64,000 nt of DNA, taken from contig NZ_VOXE01000001.1 in assembly GCF_008014695.1 (NCBI RefSeq), positions 186,001-250,000 on the forward strand. Direction: 5' to 3'. Source of the stretch: Chryseobacterium sp. Its GTDB lineage: Bacteria; Bacteroidota; Bacteroidia; Flavobacteriales; Weeksellaceae. Positions within the stretch are counted from its first letter, which is position 1. Each line of letters starts with the position of its first letter. The notes beneath the pieces were generated by a model. It saw only the letters and a program-made list of their open reading frames with translations. It had not been told where the DNA came from and did no database searches. Positions 36,013 through 43,423 of the stretch are shown here, piece after piece. The position numbers were made by a program, and so were the translations under genes.

Positions 36013-36444
36013 CTAGTCAATCTTAATTTCTTTGATTTCTCTTTTTTCCGAATGTACTTTGTTCATGCCGATATTCAATATTCCGTCCTGATAATTTGCC
36101 TTGATCTGTTCATCCCTAATATTGTCAGGCAAACGGAAGCTGCGGGTAAAAGAGGAGGTGCTGAATTCTTTTCGGAGATAATTTTTCTTCTCTTCTTTTT
36201 TTTCGCTGCTGGTTTCGGCACTGATGGTAAGAAGTCCGTTGTCGATGTTGACTTTAAAATCATCTTTTTTAAAGCCCGGCGCCGAAACAGTGAGTTCATA
36301 GCTGTCATCTTTGTCGATGATGTTTACAGTAGGATATTGATGTTTACCCTGAAATAATGGACTCGGAAATCCGTCGGTGTTCCAGAAATCTTCAATCAAG
36401 TTTTTGAAGCTTGGAAACGTGCTGATTTTTTCTAAGGTTTTCAT
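36013..36444 (-). CDS. Small heat-shock protein (Hsp20 / alpha-crystallin)
   Basis: A 143-residue Hsp20 chaperone. The alpha-crystallin domain spans about residues 38-130: PTVNIIDKDDSYELTVSAPGF, KKDDFKVNIDNGLLTISAE, KEFSTSSFTRSFRLPDNI and the GILNIGMNK motif. The I-x-I C-terminal motif appears as IKEIKID. The true ATG is at 36442-36444; the open frame goes on 116 codons upstream without chaperone features. A -7 box is 27 bases upstream. It holds unfolding proteins under heat or oxidative stress. Confidence 0.94.
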   Translation of the reverse strand: MKTLEKISTFPSFKNLIEDFWNTDGFPSPLFQGKHQYPTVNIIDKDDSYELTVSAPGFKKDDFKVNIDNGLLTISAETSSEKKEEKKNYLRKEFSTSSFTRSFRLPDNIRDEQIKANYQDGILNIGMNKVHSEKREIKEIKID

Positions 36445-36471
36445 AATAAAACTATTTTTTGGTTGTGGGTT

Positions 36472-36479
36472 CAAAGGTA
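36472..36479 (-). promoter_or_regulatory. -7 box for the Hsp20 gene
   Basis: Reads TACCTTTG on the minus strand, 28 bases ahead of the Hsp20 ATG. The same octamer serves the neighbouring gene at 36910-36917. Confidence 0.55.
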
Positions 36480-36511
36480 CAGAAGGCAGCAATCTGAAGA
36501 CATGACTTTGG

Positions 36512-36892
36512 TTAAGGAAGCGGATGATCTCCGTCATCAGTACCGGCCGCATCCAGTATTTCGATAATCCGCAAAGCCGCAGATTTGGATTCTGCGCGGT
36601 GCACAGCAATATTTTTGAGCCCGAATGCCGTAAAGCGCGCAAAGTCTGTTTCCACAGGTTCTTTCGAGGGCAGAATGATATAAAGAATTCCTGCAGCTGC
36701 AAGTTTTCCGAGCAGGTTGCTGGAAATAGGATCGTGCTGGTCCATGAGAATAACGGTATCTTTTCCCTCCGCAAAACGTACCGTGTCTTCATTTAAAGGC
36801 GACGCCATAATGGTAATTTGGTGTTTCTTACGGTTGGCGAGAGCAAGAAATTCCTTAGCTTCCTGGCTGATCCTGTACGCGATGACTTTCAT
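36512..36892 (-). CDS. Stand-alone N-terminal domain of D-2-hydroxyacid dehydrogenase type
   Basis: A 126-residue protein that matches only the catalytic / substrate-side N-terminal part of D-lactate dehydrogenase-like enzymes: MKVIAYRISQEAKEFLA, the NRKKHQITIMASPLNEDTV stretch, LLGKLAAAGILYIILPS and AAFGLKNIAVHRAESKSAAL-like sequence. The NAD-binding Rossmann half and its catalytic Arg / Glu / His are absent, so it cannot work as a dehydrogenase. It has its own TACCTTTG box at 36910. It lies between Hsp20 and PfkB in the stress block, which argues it is a real expressed protein and not random decay. Confidence 0.65.
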   Translation of the reverse strand: MKVIAYRISQEAKEFLALANRKKHQITIMASPLNEDTVRFAEGKDTVILMDQHDPISSNLLGKLAAAGILYIILPSKEPVETDFARFTAFGLKNIAVHRAESKSAALRIIEILDAAGTDDGDHPLP

Positions 36893-36909
36893 AATACCTG
36901 TTACTGCTG

Positions 36910-36917
36910 CAAAGGTA
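36910..36917 (-). promoter_or_regulatory. -7 box for the dehydrogenase-domain gene
   Basis: TACCTTTG on the minus strand, 18 bases ahead of the ATG at 36892. Confidence 0.55.
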
Positions 36918-37016
36918 TGACACCAAATGGAGAAGAGGTATGCAGGAAATCATGATAAAAAGTGATGATGATTAGCTTTTGTTACCGAACTAAATCACAG
37001 GCAGGGATCTTTGTAT

Positions 37017-37967
37017 TTACTGGGGCTCCTGACGAGCCTGCTGCATGAGCGCAAACAGATGTTCTGCATTTTTCTTCGTAAAAAGTCCGGTTCCCTTTAC
37101 CATGGTAGTGGCAGTTCCGCATGCAATTCCCTTTAGCAGAATTTCTTCGGAGTTTCCGCCACGCATCAGAACCGAAACCATTCCGGCAACCATGCTGTCG
37201 CCGGCTCCAACCGTACTTCGAACCTGTACAGGAGGGGCTTCAAGCTGTATCTTTTCATCCTTTGAAAATAAAACGGCCCCTTTTGAACCCAGTGATACCA
37301 CAACTAGTTCAGCTTTGCCTTCTGAAATCAGCTGTTGCGCTGCCCGGTCAATATCGGGGGCTTCCAAATGGTCTTTTCCGGCTAAAGTGGCAAGCTCACC
37401 GATATTGGGCTTAACGAGGAATATTCCTTCTTCCAATGCAGCCTGAAGCGCGTTACCCGATGTATCTGCGATAAGCGTACTGCCTTTAGAGCTGCAGATA
37501 CGGATAATTTGCCTTACGAAATCGGGGTCGGTTCCCGGCGGCAGACTTCCGCTGATCACCGCAAAATCGGGAAAAGGAGTCTTTGCATGGAGAAGATTCA
37601 AGAGGTGCTTTTGTTCTTCTTCAGCTAGTGTTTCTCCGGGAAAAACAAACCGGTATTGTCTGTTATTTGAAGTATCCGTAACGGTAAAGTTTTCCCGGGT
37701 TTCTGCATGCACAGAAATGGGAACGGTTACGGGTCCCTCGGCATCCACCAGAGATTCGAGCAGGGTGCCAGCCTTGCCGCCGCAGGTGAACAAAGCCTCG
37801 GACGGAATTCCCAGTCTTTTTAAACCTCTGGAAACATTGATGCCACCACCACCGGCCTCATAAACAGGAGTACTGCACCGCAGTTTTTTCTCCGGAATAA
37901 TATTTTCAACGCTGCTGCTTTTGTCTACAGAAGGATTAAGGGTAATGGTGAGAACAGTCTTTCGCAT
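37017..37967 (-). CDS. PfkB-family sugar kinase (1-phosphofructokinase / Pfk-2 type)
   Basis: A 316-residue ribokinase-fold kinase. N-terminal TLNPSVDKSSSV is the type found in Pfk-2, FruK and LacC, followed by GGGGINVSRGLKRLG. The catalytic D257 lies in the GAGDSMVAG motif and GSLPPGTDP is the family middle block. It phosphorylates a phosphosugar such as fructose 6-phosphate or 1-phosphate; which one cannot be read. In many bacteria such a kinase is part of hypoxia or stationary-phase regulons together with Hsp20 and USP genes, which fits the neighbours here. Confidence 0.88.
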   Translation of the reverse strand: MRKTVLTITLNPSVDKSSSVENIIPEKKLRCSTPVYEAGGGGINVSRGLKRLGIPSEALFTCGGKAGTLLESLVDAEGPVTVPISVHAETRENFTVTDTSNNRQYRFVFPGETLAEEEQKHLLNLLHAKTPFPDFAVISGSLPPGTDPDFVRQIIRICSSKGSTLIADTSGNALQAALEEGIFLVKPNIGELATLAGKDHLEAPDIDRAAQQLISEGKAELVVVSLGSKGAVLFSKDEKIQLEAPPVQVRSTVGAGDSMVAGMVSVLMRGGNSEEILLKGIACGTATTMVKGTGLFTKKNAEHLFALMQQARQEPQ

Positions 37968-38057
37968 AAACAGTTTTTATCATTCTAAAATGGCTATATA
38001 GAACAATCCCGCCTGACAGGTAAAGAGACAATTAAAAAAAGAAAGGTAAAAATTCAA

Positions 38058-39107
38058 TCAGTTTTTCAGTTTTTGAAGACTGAGTACGTCGAGGAGGGTA
38101 ATTGTACCAGCAGAGCGGTCTATTAAGCCTTCCTCTTTAAAGTCGCTGAGGATTCGGCTGACGGTTTCACTGGCCATGCCTGCCATGGAGGCCAGATTTT
38201 CTCTGGAAATATCCAGACAGTCGCCCGTTTGTTTGGAGTGCAGTTTAAGTAGCACCTCTGCCATTCTTTTCCTTACGGAAAAATAGGCAAGCTGGAGAAG
38301 CTGTTCTTCGTGCTCAATAACATGGTGCGCAAATATCTGAGTAAATTTTGTGGCAATATCGGGATATTTTTTTAACAGGTTGCTGATGGCTTCCCGGGGT
38401 ACTGAAGAAACTTTGGCATCTTCCATGACCACAGCAGTTTCCTGATAGGTACTGCCCGTAAGCAGCGAAGCGATTCCGAAATATTCTTCCGGTCCGCAGA
38501 TCCCTGTCATAAACTCTTTCCCGTCAGCGGTCATCTTTGTCGTCTTGATCTTGCCTTCAGTAATCAGATAGGCATGATTTGCGGCATCACCTTCATCATA
38601 AATTACCTGTTTTTTTCTGTACGTTTTGATCTTTCCCTCAGCGAAGATTTTTTCCAATTCATCCAGCCCCCCGCTAAGGTCGGGATAATCCCCTGACTCA
38701 CTTAAGGCAGCAGTATACAGGTTCTTTTGCCGTTCTTTCTTTTTAAGCTGGCTCTCAATAGCGTTCAGAAGCTCTGTATCATCAAAGGGTTTGGTGAGGT
38801 AGTCATCTGCACCCATCTCGATCCCTTTCCGCATATCGGTACGGTCTGTTTTGGCAGTGATGAAAATAAAGGGAATCAGGGCCGTGTCTTCTCTTTTGCT
38901 TAAAAGATGAAGTGCGCCATAACCGTCGAGTCCGGGCATCATAATATCACACAGGACAAGGTCGGGAAGGTGTTTAATGGCAAGTTCTGCGCCTTGCTTC
39001 CCATTGGAGGCCTGAAATACCTCATAATCGGCAAGTTCGAGGATTTCCGAAGTGCTTTCGCGGATATCGTCATGATCTTCAATAATAAGGATGCGTTTTT
39101 TTTTCAT
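38058..39107 (-). CDS. Response regulator with Crp/Fnr output (REC-cNMP-HTH)
   Basis: A 349-residue regulator. Residues 1-120 are a receiver with D54 in VLCDIMMPGLDG and K in LTKPF. Residues about 150-260 are a cyclic-nucleotide-type beta-roll (YDEGDAANHAYLITEGKIK). The C-terminal winged helix ends SRENLASMAGMASETVSRIL, whose Glu-x-x-Ser-Arg is like FNR (E209, S212, R213), so TTGAT-type half-sites are predicted. Joining REC to a Crp / Fnr output is a Bacteroidota design. Its ATG overlaps the kinase stop codon by four bases. Confidence 0.9.
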   Translation of the reverse strand: MKKKRILIIEDHDDIRESTSEILELADYEVFQASNGKQGAELAIKHLPDLVLCDIMMPGLDGYGALHLLSKREDTALIPFIFITAKTDRTDMRKGIEMGADDYLTKPFDDTELLNAIESQLKKKERQKNLYTAALSESGDYPDLSGGLDELEKIFAEGKIKTYRKKQVIYDEGDAANHAYLITEGKIKTTKMTADGKEFMTGICGPEEYFGIASLLTGSTYQETAVVMEDAKVSSVPREAISNLLKKYPDIATKFTQIFAHHVIEHEEQLLQLAYFSVRKRMAEVLLKLHSKQTGDCLDISRENLASMAGMASETVSRILSDFKEEGLIDRSAGTITLLDVLSLQKLKN

Positions 39108-40321
39108 GGGGTAAGGGAATTTGGGTGTTCATCACTTGTTTTGTTAAAAGTTAAGATAAACTGGGTGCCTGCGCCAGGCATGCTCTCGAAATGCACCCTT
39201 CCGTTCATAAGGGCAACATAACGGCTCACAATATTAAGCCCCAGTCCTGTACCCGGGATGTCGCCGGTGTTGTGAGCCCGGAAAAAAGGCTGAAAAAGGC
39301 CGCTGTGATCTGCTGCGGGAATTCCGATTCCGTTGTCTTTAACAGTGAAGATGCTGGCTTCCTCGGTAATTTCTGTTGTAAATTCAATGAGGGTGTGGGC
39401 TCCGGAATATTTGATGGCGTTACTGATGAGGTTGGTTAAACAGTTTCTTAGGAGGTTTTGGTCAAGTTTTACCTCGCTCTGTGAGCCGTTATGCTGGTAA
39501 ATAATAATCTGGTTTTCTTTAGTAATGAGTTGCATATCCTCGGTAAGTTCTTCCGAAAATCTTACAATATCAAAGGGTTCATTATTGGGTTCTACCGCCC
39601 CGGCCTCAAGCTTTTCCAGCGACAGAAATTCATTCAGAATCGAATTAAGGCCCCCGATGGCATTTCTTATTTTATGAACATGTTTTAAAATCTGCACGGG
39701 ATCGGAGACTTCAAGATATTTTTCAACCAGTACTGCGGAAAGCTGCATTGCGCTTAATGGGGTGCGGAATTCATGGGAGGCCATTGATACAAAACGGCTT
39801 TTCATCCGGCTGAGTTCGCGCTCTTTTTCCAGCGAAACTCCAGCCTCTTCCTTCGCTTCCTCAAGTTCTGCAAGCATGTGCCGTAGCGATATGGTTCGCT
39901 TTTCTACAAGTTCTTCCAGACCGGCAGTATATTGTTTGAGCTGTTCCTCTGCTTCTTTTTCTTTGCTGAGATCGTGAATAAAACCCGTGTAGATGACCCG
40001 GTCTTCATACTGTACTTCACTTACGGCAAGGCGGAATGGAAACTGGGTACCGTCTTTTCGCAGGCCTCTGACTTCACGTCCCTGTCCGATGATTTTTTTC
40101 TCTCTGGTCTTTTGATAGTGATGCAGGTAACCATCATGGCGGCTTTTGTCCGGTTCCGGCATTAAGATGGAAATGTTTTTCCCCGTAAGTTCATGCTCCC
40201 GGTAACCGAATATTTTTAATGCAGACGGGTTCATGCTTTCGATATGACCCGTACTGTCAATCGTAATAATGCCGTCAATGGCGGTTTCAATAATGGCACG
40301 TAAAAGTTTGGCACTTTCCAT
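39104..40321 (-). CDS. PAS-domain sensor histidine kinase, FixL-like
   Basis: A 405-residue cytosolic kinase: PAS domain (about 8-120), coiled coil (120-170), HisKA with H183 (ASHEFRTPLS) and HATPase (NLISNAIKY, DNGIGIP, GTGLGLNI). The PAS part closely follows FixL (HDGYLHHY, IIGQGREVRGLRKDGTQFP), but the heme-ligating histidine (H200 in Bradyrhizobium FixL) is replaced by K76, so it probably does not bind heme through that residue. No transmembrane helix. It is paired with the REC-Crp regulator by an ATGA overlap and likely controls the stress block around it. Confidence 0.9.
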   Translation of the reverse strand: MESAKLLRAIIETAIDGIITIDSTGHIESMNPSALKIFGYREHELTGKNISILMPEPDKSRHDGYLHHYQKTREKKIIGQGREVRGLRKDGTQFPFRLAVSEVQYEDRVIYTGFIHDLSKEKEAEEQLKQYTAGLEELVEKRTISLRHMLAELEEAKEEAGVSLEKERELSRMKSRFVSMASHEFRTPLSAMQLSAVLVEKYLEVSDPVQILKHVHKIRNAIGGLNSILNEFLSLEKLEAGAVEPNNEPFDIVRFSEELTEDMQLITKENQIIIYQHNGSQSEVKLDQNLLRNCLTNLISNAIKYSGAHTLIEFTTEITEEASIFTVKDNGIGIPAADHSGLFQPFFRAHNTGDIPGTGLGLNIVSRYVALMNGRVHFESMPGAGTQFILTFNKTSDEHPNSLTP

Positions 40322-40436
40322 AGAAAACTGTTAATGAAACTTACCTCTAAAGATATGAATTTTTTAAAGATCTATACAGAGGGAAAATTACAGAAACAGT
40401 TTTTTAAAATAATCCAGATTTCGCAGTGTAAATGAA

Positions 40437-41309
40437 TCAGAAGTTAACATGACTTCCCTCGGGAATGATGAGCAGCGGAATATCCGGATGCAACGCCTGC
40501 CTTGATGCGTGGCTGCCTGGAGTCAAACGCTCGAAAAAACTCCGATGATGATGTCCCATCACAAGCATATCAATATCCTTATTTTTCAAAAGATCCAATC
40601 CGGTGTCGATATTGTCGCTTTCAATATAGCGGTATGATACTTTATGGAAAAGGGGTTGAAGGAAAAGGTCTTTTTTTTGCTCATAAGCATCCTCATCAAT
40701 AAGGTCACTGAAATCAGTGATGTGAGTGATGAGCAGTTCAGCATTAAAATAATGGGCAAATTTAATAAGCCATTGGGCTGTTTTAATGTCTTTTTTATTC
40801 AGATCGGTCGCAAAAGCAATTTTTTTAAGCTGATGGTATCTGTGACCCGCCGGAATGAAAAGCAACGGATGTTTCGCAGCATCAATCATTGTAACACTGT
40901 TGCTTCCGAGAATAAACCGCTCCAGTGCACCCGCTCCGGTCATGGCCATCACGATGAGCAGCGCTTCGGTTTTTGCCGCGGCAGCAGTAATAACCTCCAC
41001 GGGATTGCCTTTTTCACAGGTATAGGATATCGAAGGGTGGAATGTGGAAGTAGCACCATCGGTTAAAACATTTTCTTTCTCTTCCAGATTTTGTATAAGT
41101 TTTTCAAGGGCTTTGGTATTTTCGTTCACCAGGTCGGGCTGCTCATACAGCGCCCAGGAAACCTGTCCGAGCAGCGGACTTTCTGATGGTACAGAATAGG
41201 CATGACATAATTCAAGATCAGCTTCCAGGGCAATGGCCAGGTTCAGCGCATAATAGGCTGCGTTTTTGGATGGTTTCGAAAAATCGGTAGCGGCAAGGAT
41301 TGTTCTCAT
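40437..41309 (-). CDS. Tandem universal stress protein (UspA x2)
   Basis: A 290-residue protein with two UspA domains (residues about 1-145 and 150-290). The first has the nucleotide-binding pattern G-x2-G-x9-G(S) in GAGALERFILGS; the second has a similar but less perfect run MGHHHRSFFERLTPGS. The start MRTILAATDFS at 41309 is the standard USP N terminus; the open frame extends 21 codons upstream without support. USPs act in stasis, hypoxia and energy stress. It is transcribed away from the lipoprotein-GH130 operon across a 440-base divergent gap. Confidence 0.92.
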   Translation of the reverse strand: MRTILAATDFSKPSKNAAYYALNLAIALEADLELCHAYSVPSESPLLGQVSWALYEQPDLVNENTKALEKLIQNLEEKENVLTDGATSTFHPSISYTCEKGNPVEVITAAAAKTEALLIVMAMTGAGALERFILGSNSVTMIDAAKHPLLFIPAGHRYHQLKKIAFATDLNKKDIKTAQWLIKFAHYFNAELLITHITDFSDLIDEDAYEQKKDLFLQPLFHKVSYRYIESDNIDTGLDLLKNKDIDMLVMGHHHRSFFERLTPGSHASRQALHPDIPLLIIPEGSHVNF

Positions 41310-41749
41310 TTTGGAGTTTTTTAGATTAATATTGGGTTTCCAAAGCGGGATGAAGTCTGTAGAGATCATCAACTGCTCGTTTTATCGGATAGAATCTTCC
41401 ACGCACACAGCGACCATATTGATAATGAGGTTGCTGTTTTGATCCCTGCAACACTAAAAACACAAAATTCACAACAGTTTTCAATCATCTATGAATTTTA
41501 TTTGGTAAAGTTCGGAATTCAAAGGGAAGTAAATAATGATACCGGTCATCTTAAAAAATGATGGAGACTCTTCTGCACTTTTTCTCTTCATAATTTATGA
41601 GTTTTCAAATTCAGCCCAATAAGTCCTTCAGAAGATTCACCGGTAGTCTGACGTACATCATGGTTACGTATGATAGCCGTCATCCTTTTTTTGACAAGGT
41701 TTGCTGAACTTTGAACAATACCAATTGTAAACATCTTAAATAAAATACG
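41310..41749. other. Divergent promoter region of the USP and lipoprotein genes
   Basis: 440 bases without a gene. No TAnnTTTG element is obvious on either side. Two loose palindromes are visible (GACGTACATCATGGTTACG near 41650 and ACCGGTCATC-N8-GATG near 41540) that could be regulator sites, but no repeat elsewhere in the block supports them. Confidence 0.35.
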
Positions 41750-42367
41750 ATGAAAACATTAAACTTCAGAATCCTGCTTGTCCTCTTAATAATTTTCCTG
41801 AATTCCTGCACTTCCACGCAGATTGTCAGCAGTTGGCGCGCGCCCGGTAAACAGCTTCACGCTGGGGAGTGGACCAAAGTTCTGGTGCTCGCCATGTTGA
41901 GAAATGAAACCGATCGTCGCCGTACAGAAGATGAAATGGTAAAATATCTTGATGGAAAAGGGATTGCCTCTTACAGCTATCTGGACGAAAATTTTAACAG
42001 AAGCGATGAACAGGCACTTCGGAACAAACTGAAAAATGATGGTTTCGATGCGGCTGTTACAATGCGTTTGGTTGATGTGGACAAGGAGAGAATATTTGTC
42101 CCCGCACAGCATTATAATTATCCGCTGTATTACGATAACTTCGGTAGATATTATTACAGGAACTGGCCGTTTTATACCACTCCTGGTTATTATTCCGTAA
42201 CAACAAAGTTCATCATCGAAACGGTGATTTACTCTATTCCCGACGATAAGATCATTTGGTCAGGCATTACTGAAACCTATGATCCTGCAGGGGTAGTAAG
42301 ATTAACAGATGAAATTGCAGGCGCCATTCGTCAGAAAATGCTGCAGGAAGGTTTTATTGAAAAATAA
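41750..42367 (+). CDS. Lipoprotein of unknown function ahead of the GH130 module
   Basis: A 205-residue lipoprotein: signal peptide with lipobox FLNSC, C-terminal fold rich in beta structure. The N-terminal part STQIVSSWRAP and the later IETVIYSIPDDKIIWSG resemble DUF4136-type lipoproteins, and a Tyr/Asn-rich loop (HYNYPLYYDNFGRYYYR) is unusual. It is placed 18 bases before the GH130 gene, so it is in the same operon. It may be an envelope protein needed for the product of the operon. Function unknown. Confidence 0.75.
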   Translation: MKTLNFRILLVLLIIFLNSCTSTQIVSSWRAPGKQLHAGEWTKVLVLAMLRNETDRRRTEDEMVKYLDGKGIASYSYLDENFNRSDEQALRNKLKNDGFDAAVTMRLVDVDKERIFVPAQHYNYPLYYDNFGRYYYRNWPFYTTPGYYSVTTKFIIETVIYSIPDDKIIWSGITETYDPAGVVRLTDEIAGAIRQKMLQEGFIEK

Positions 42368-42385
42368 TTTGTAAGTACAGACGTC

Positions 42386-43423
42386 ATGGTCCGTGTAAAA
42401 AGAGAAGGCATCATCCTCGAAAAAACCACTTTGGGTTTTGAATGCTCAGGAGTTTTGAATCCGGCCGTTTTATATGAAGAGGGTGCGGTTCATATGTTTT
42501 ACAGGGCACTGGGAAAGGACAATTACTCAAGTATTGGATACTGCAGAATAAGGGATCAGTTAAAAGTGGAAAGCCGCATGGAGATTCCTCTTCTTTTTCC
42601 TCAATATGAATACGAGAAAAAAGGCATTGAAGATCCGCGTATTGTTAAAATAGGAAATACTTATTACCTCACTTATACAGCCTTCGATGGGGTGAACGCA
42701 ATGGGTGCACTGGCGACTTCACAGGATTTGGTCATCTGGGAAAAAAGAGGTCTTATCGTTCCTCAATATTCTTATGAAGAATTCAAACATCTGGCAGAAT
42801 CAAGAGGGGAACTGAATGAAAAATATTTCCGTTTCAACGGCAAGTACGTGGTTCCAAAAAAAGACCGTAAAAAGATTCTTCTTTGGGATAAAGATATATT
42901 ACTCTTTCCGCGCCGGGTCAACGGCAGATTGTATTTTTTGCACCGGATAAAACCGGATATTCAGATTGTTTCTGTACATGATCTCAGTGAGTTGACGCAC
43001 AGTTTTTGGGATGCTTTCCTGCTGACATTCAGCGATCATATCCTGATTTCACCAAAATATGATCATGAAGTCAGTTATCTCGGTGGTGGCTGTCCGCCAA
43101 TAGAAACAGAAGCTGGTTGGCTGCTGATTTACCATGGCGTTCACGACACTGTGGAAGGATATGTGTACTGTGTTTGTGCTGCCTTGCTGGATCTGGAGGA
43201 TCCGGCGCATGAAATTGCCCGCTTGCCATATCCGCTCTTCAGACCCGAATATAATTATGAGCAGCATGGATTGGTGAATAATGTTTGCTTTCCTACAGGA
43301 ACGGTGATCAATGATGATACTTTGTATATCTACTACGGAGCGGCAGACGAACATATTGCCTGTGCCTCAGTACGTCTTTCGGAATTATTAAATGAACTGA
43401 ACGCTTTAAAACTGGCCCCATGA
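42386..43423 (+). CDS. GH130-type glycoside phosphorylase / glycosidase
   Basis: A 345-residue five-bladed beta-propeller of the GH130 family. Blade signatures are present: NPAVLYEEGAVHMFYRA, GIEDPRIVKIGNTYYLTYTAFDG, then WKKGL-type WEKRGLIVP, GGGCPPIETEAGWLLIYHGV and NNVCFPTGTV. The ED in GIEDPRI is the likely acid residue area. GH130 enzymes cleave or phosphorolyse beta-mannosides. No signal peptide, so it works in the cytoplasm. Its stop codon overlaps the next ATG by four bases (ATGA), tying it to the glycosyltransferase. Confidence 0.87.
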   Translation: MVRVKREGIILEKTTLGFECSGVLNPAVLYEEGAVHMFYRALGKDNYSSIGYCRIRDQLKVESRMEIPLLFPQYEYEKKGIEDPRIVKIGNTYYLTYTAFDGVNAMGALATSQDLVIWEKRGLIVPQYSYEEFKHLAESRGELNEKYFRFNGKYVVPKKDRKKILLWDKDILLFPRRVNGRLYFLHRIKPDIQIVSVHDLSELTHSFWDAFLLTFSDHILISPKYDHEVSYLGGGCPPIETEAGWLLIYHGVHDTVEGYVYCVCAALLDLEDPAHEIARLPYPLFRPEYNYEQHGLVNNVCFPTGTVINDDTLYIYYGAADEHIACASVRLSELLNELNALKLAP

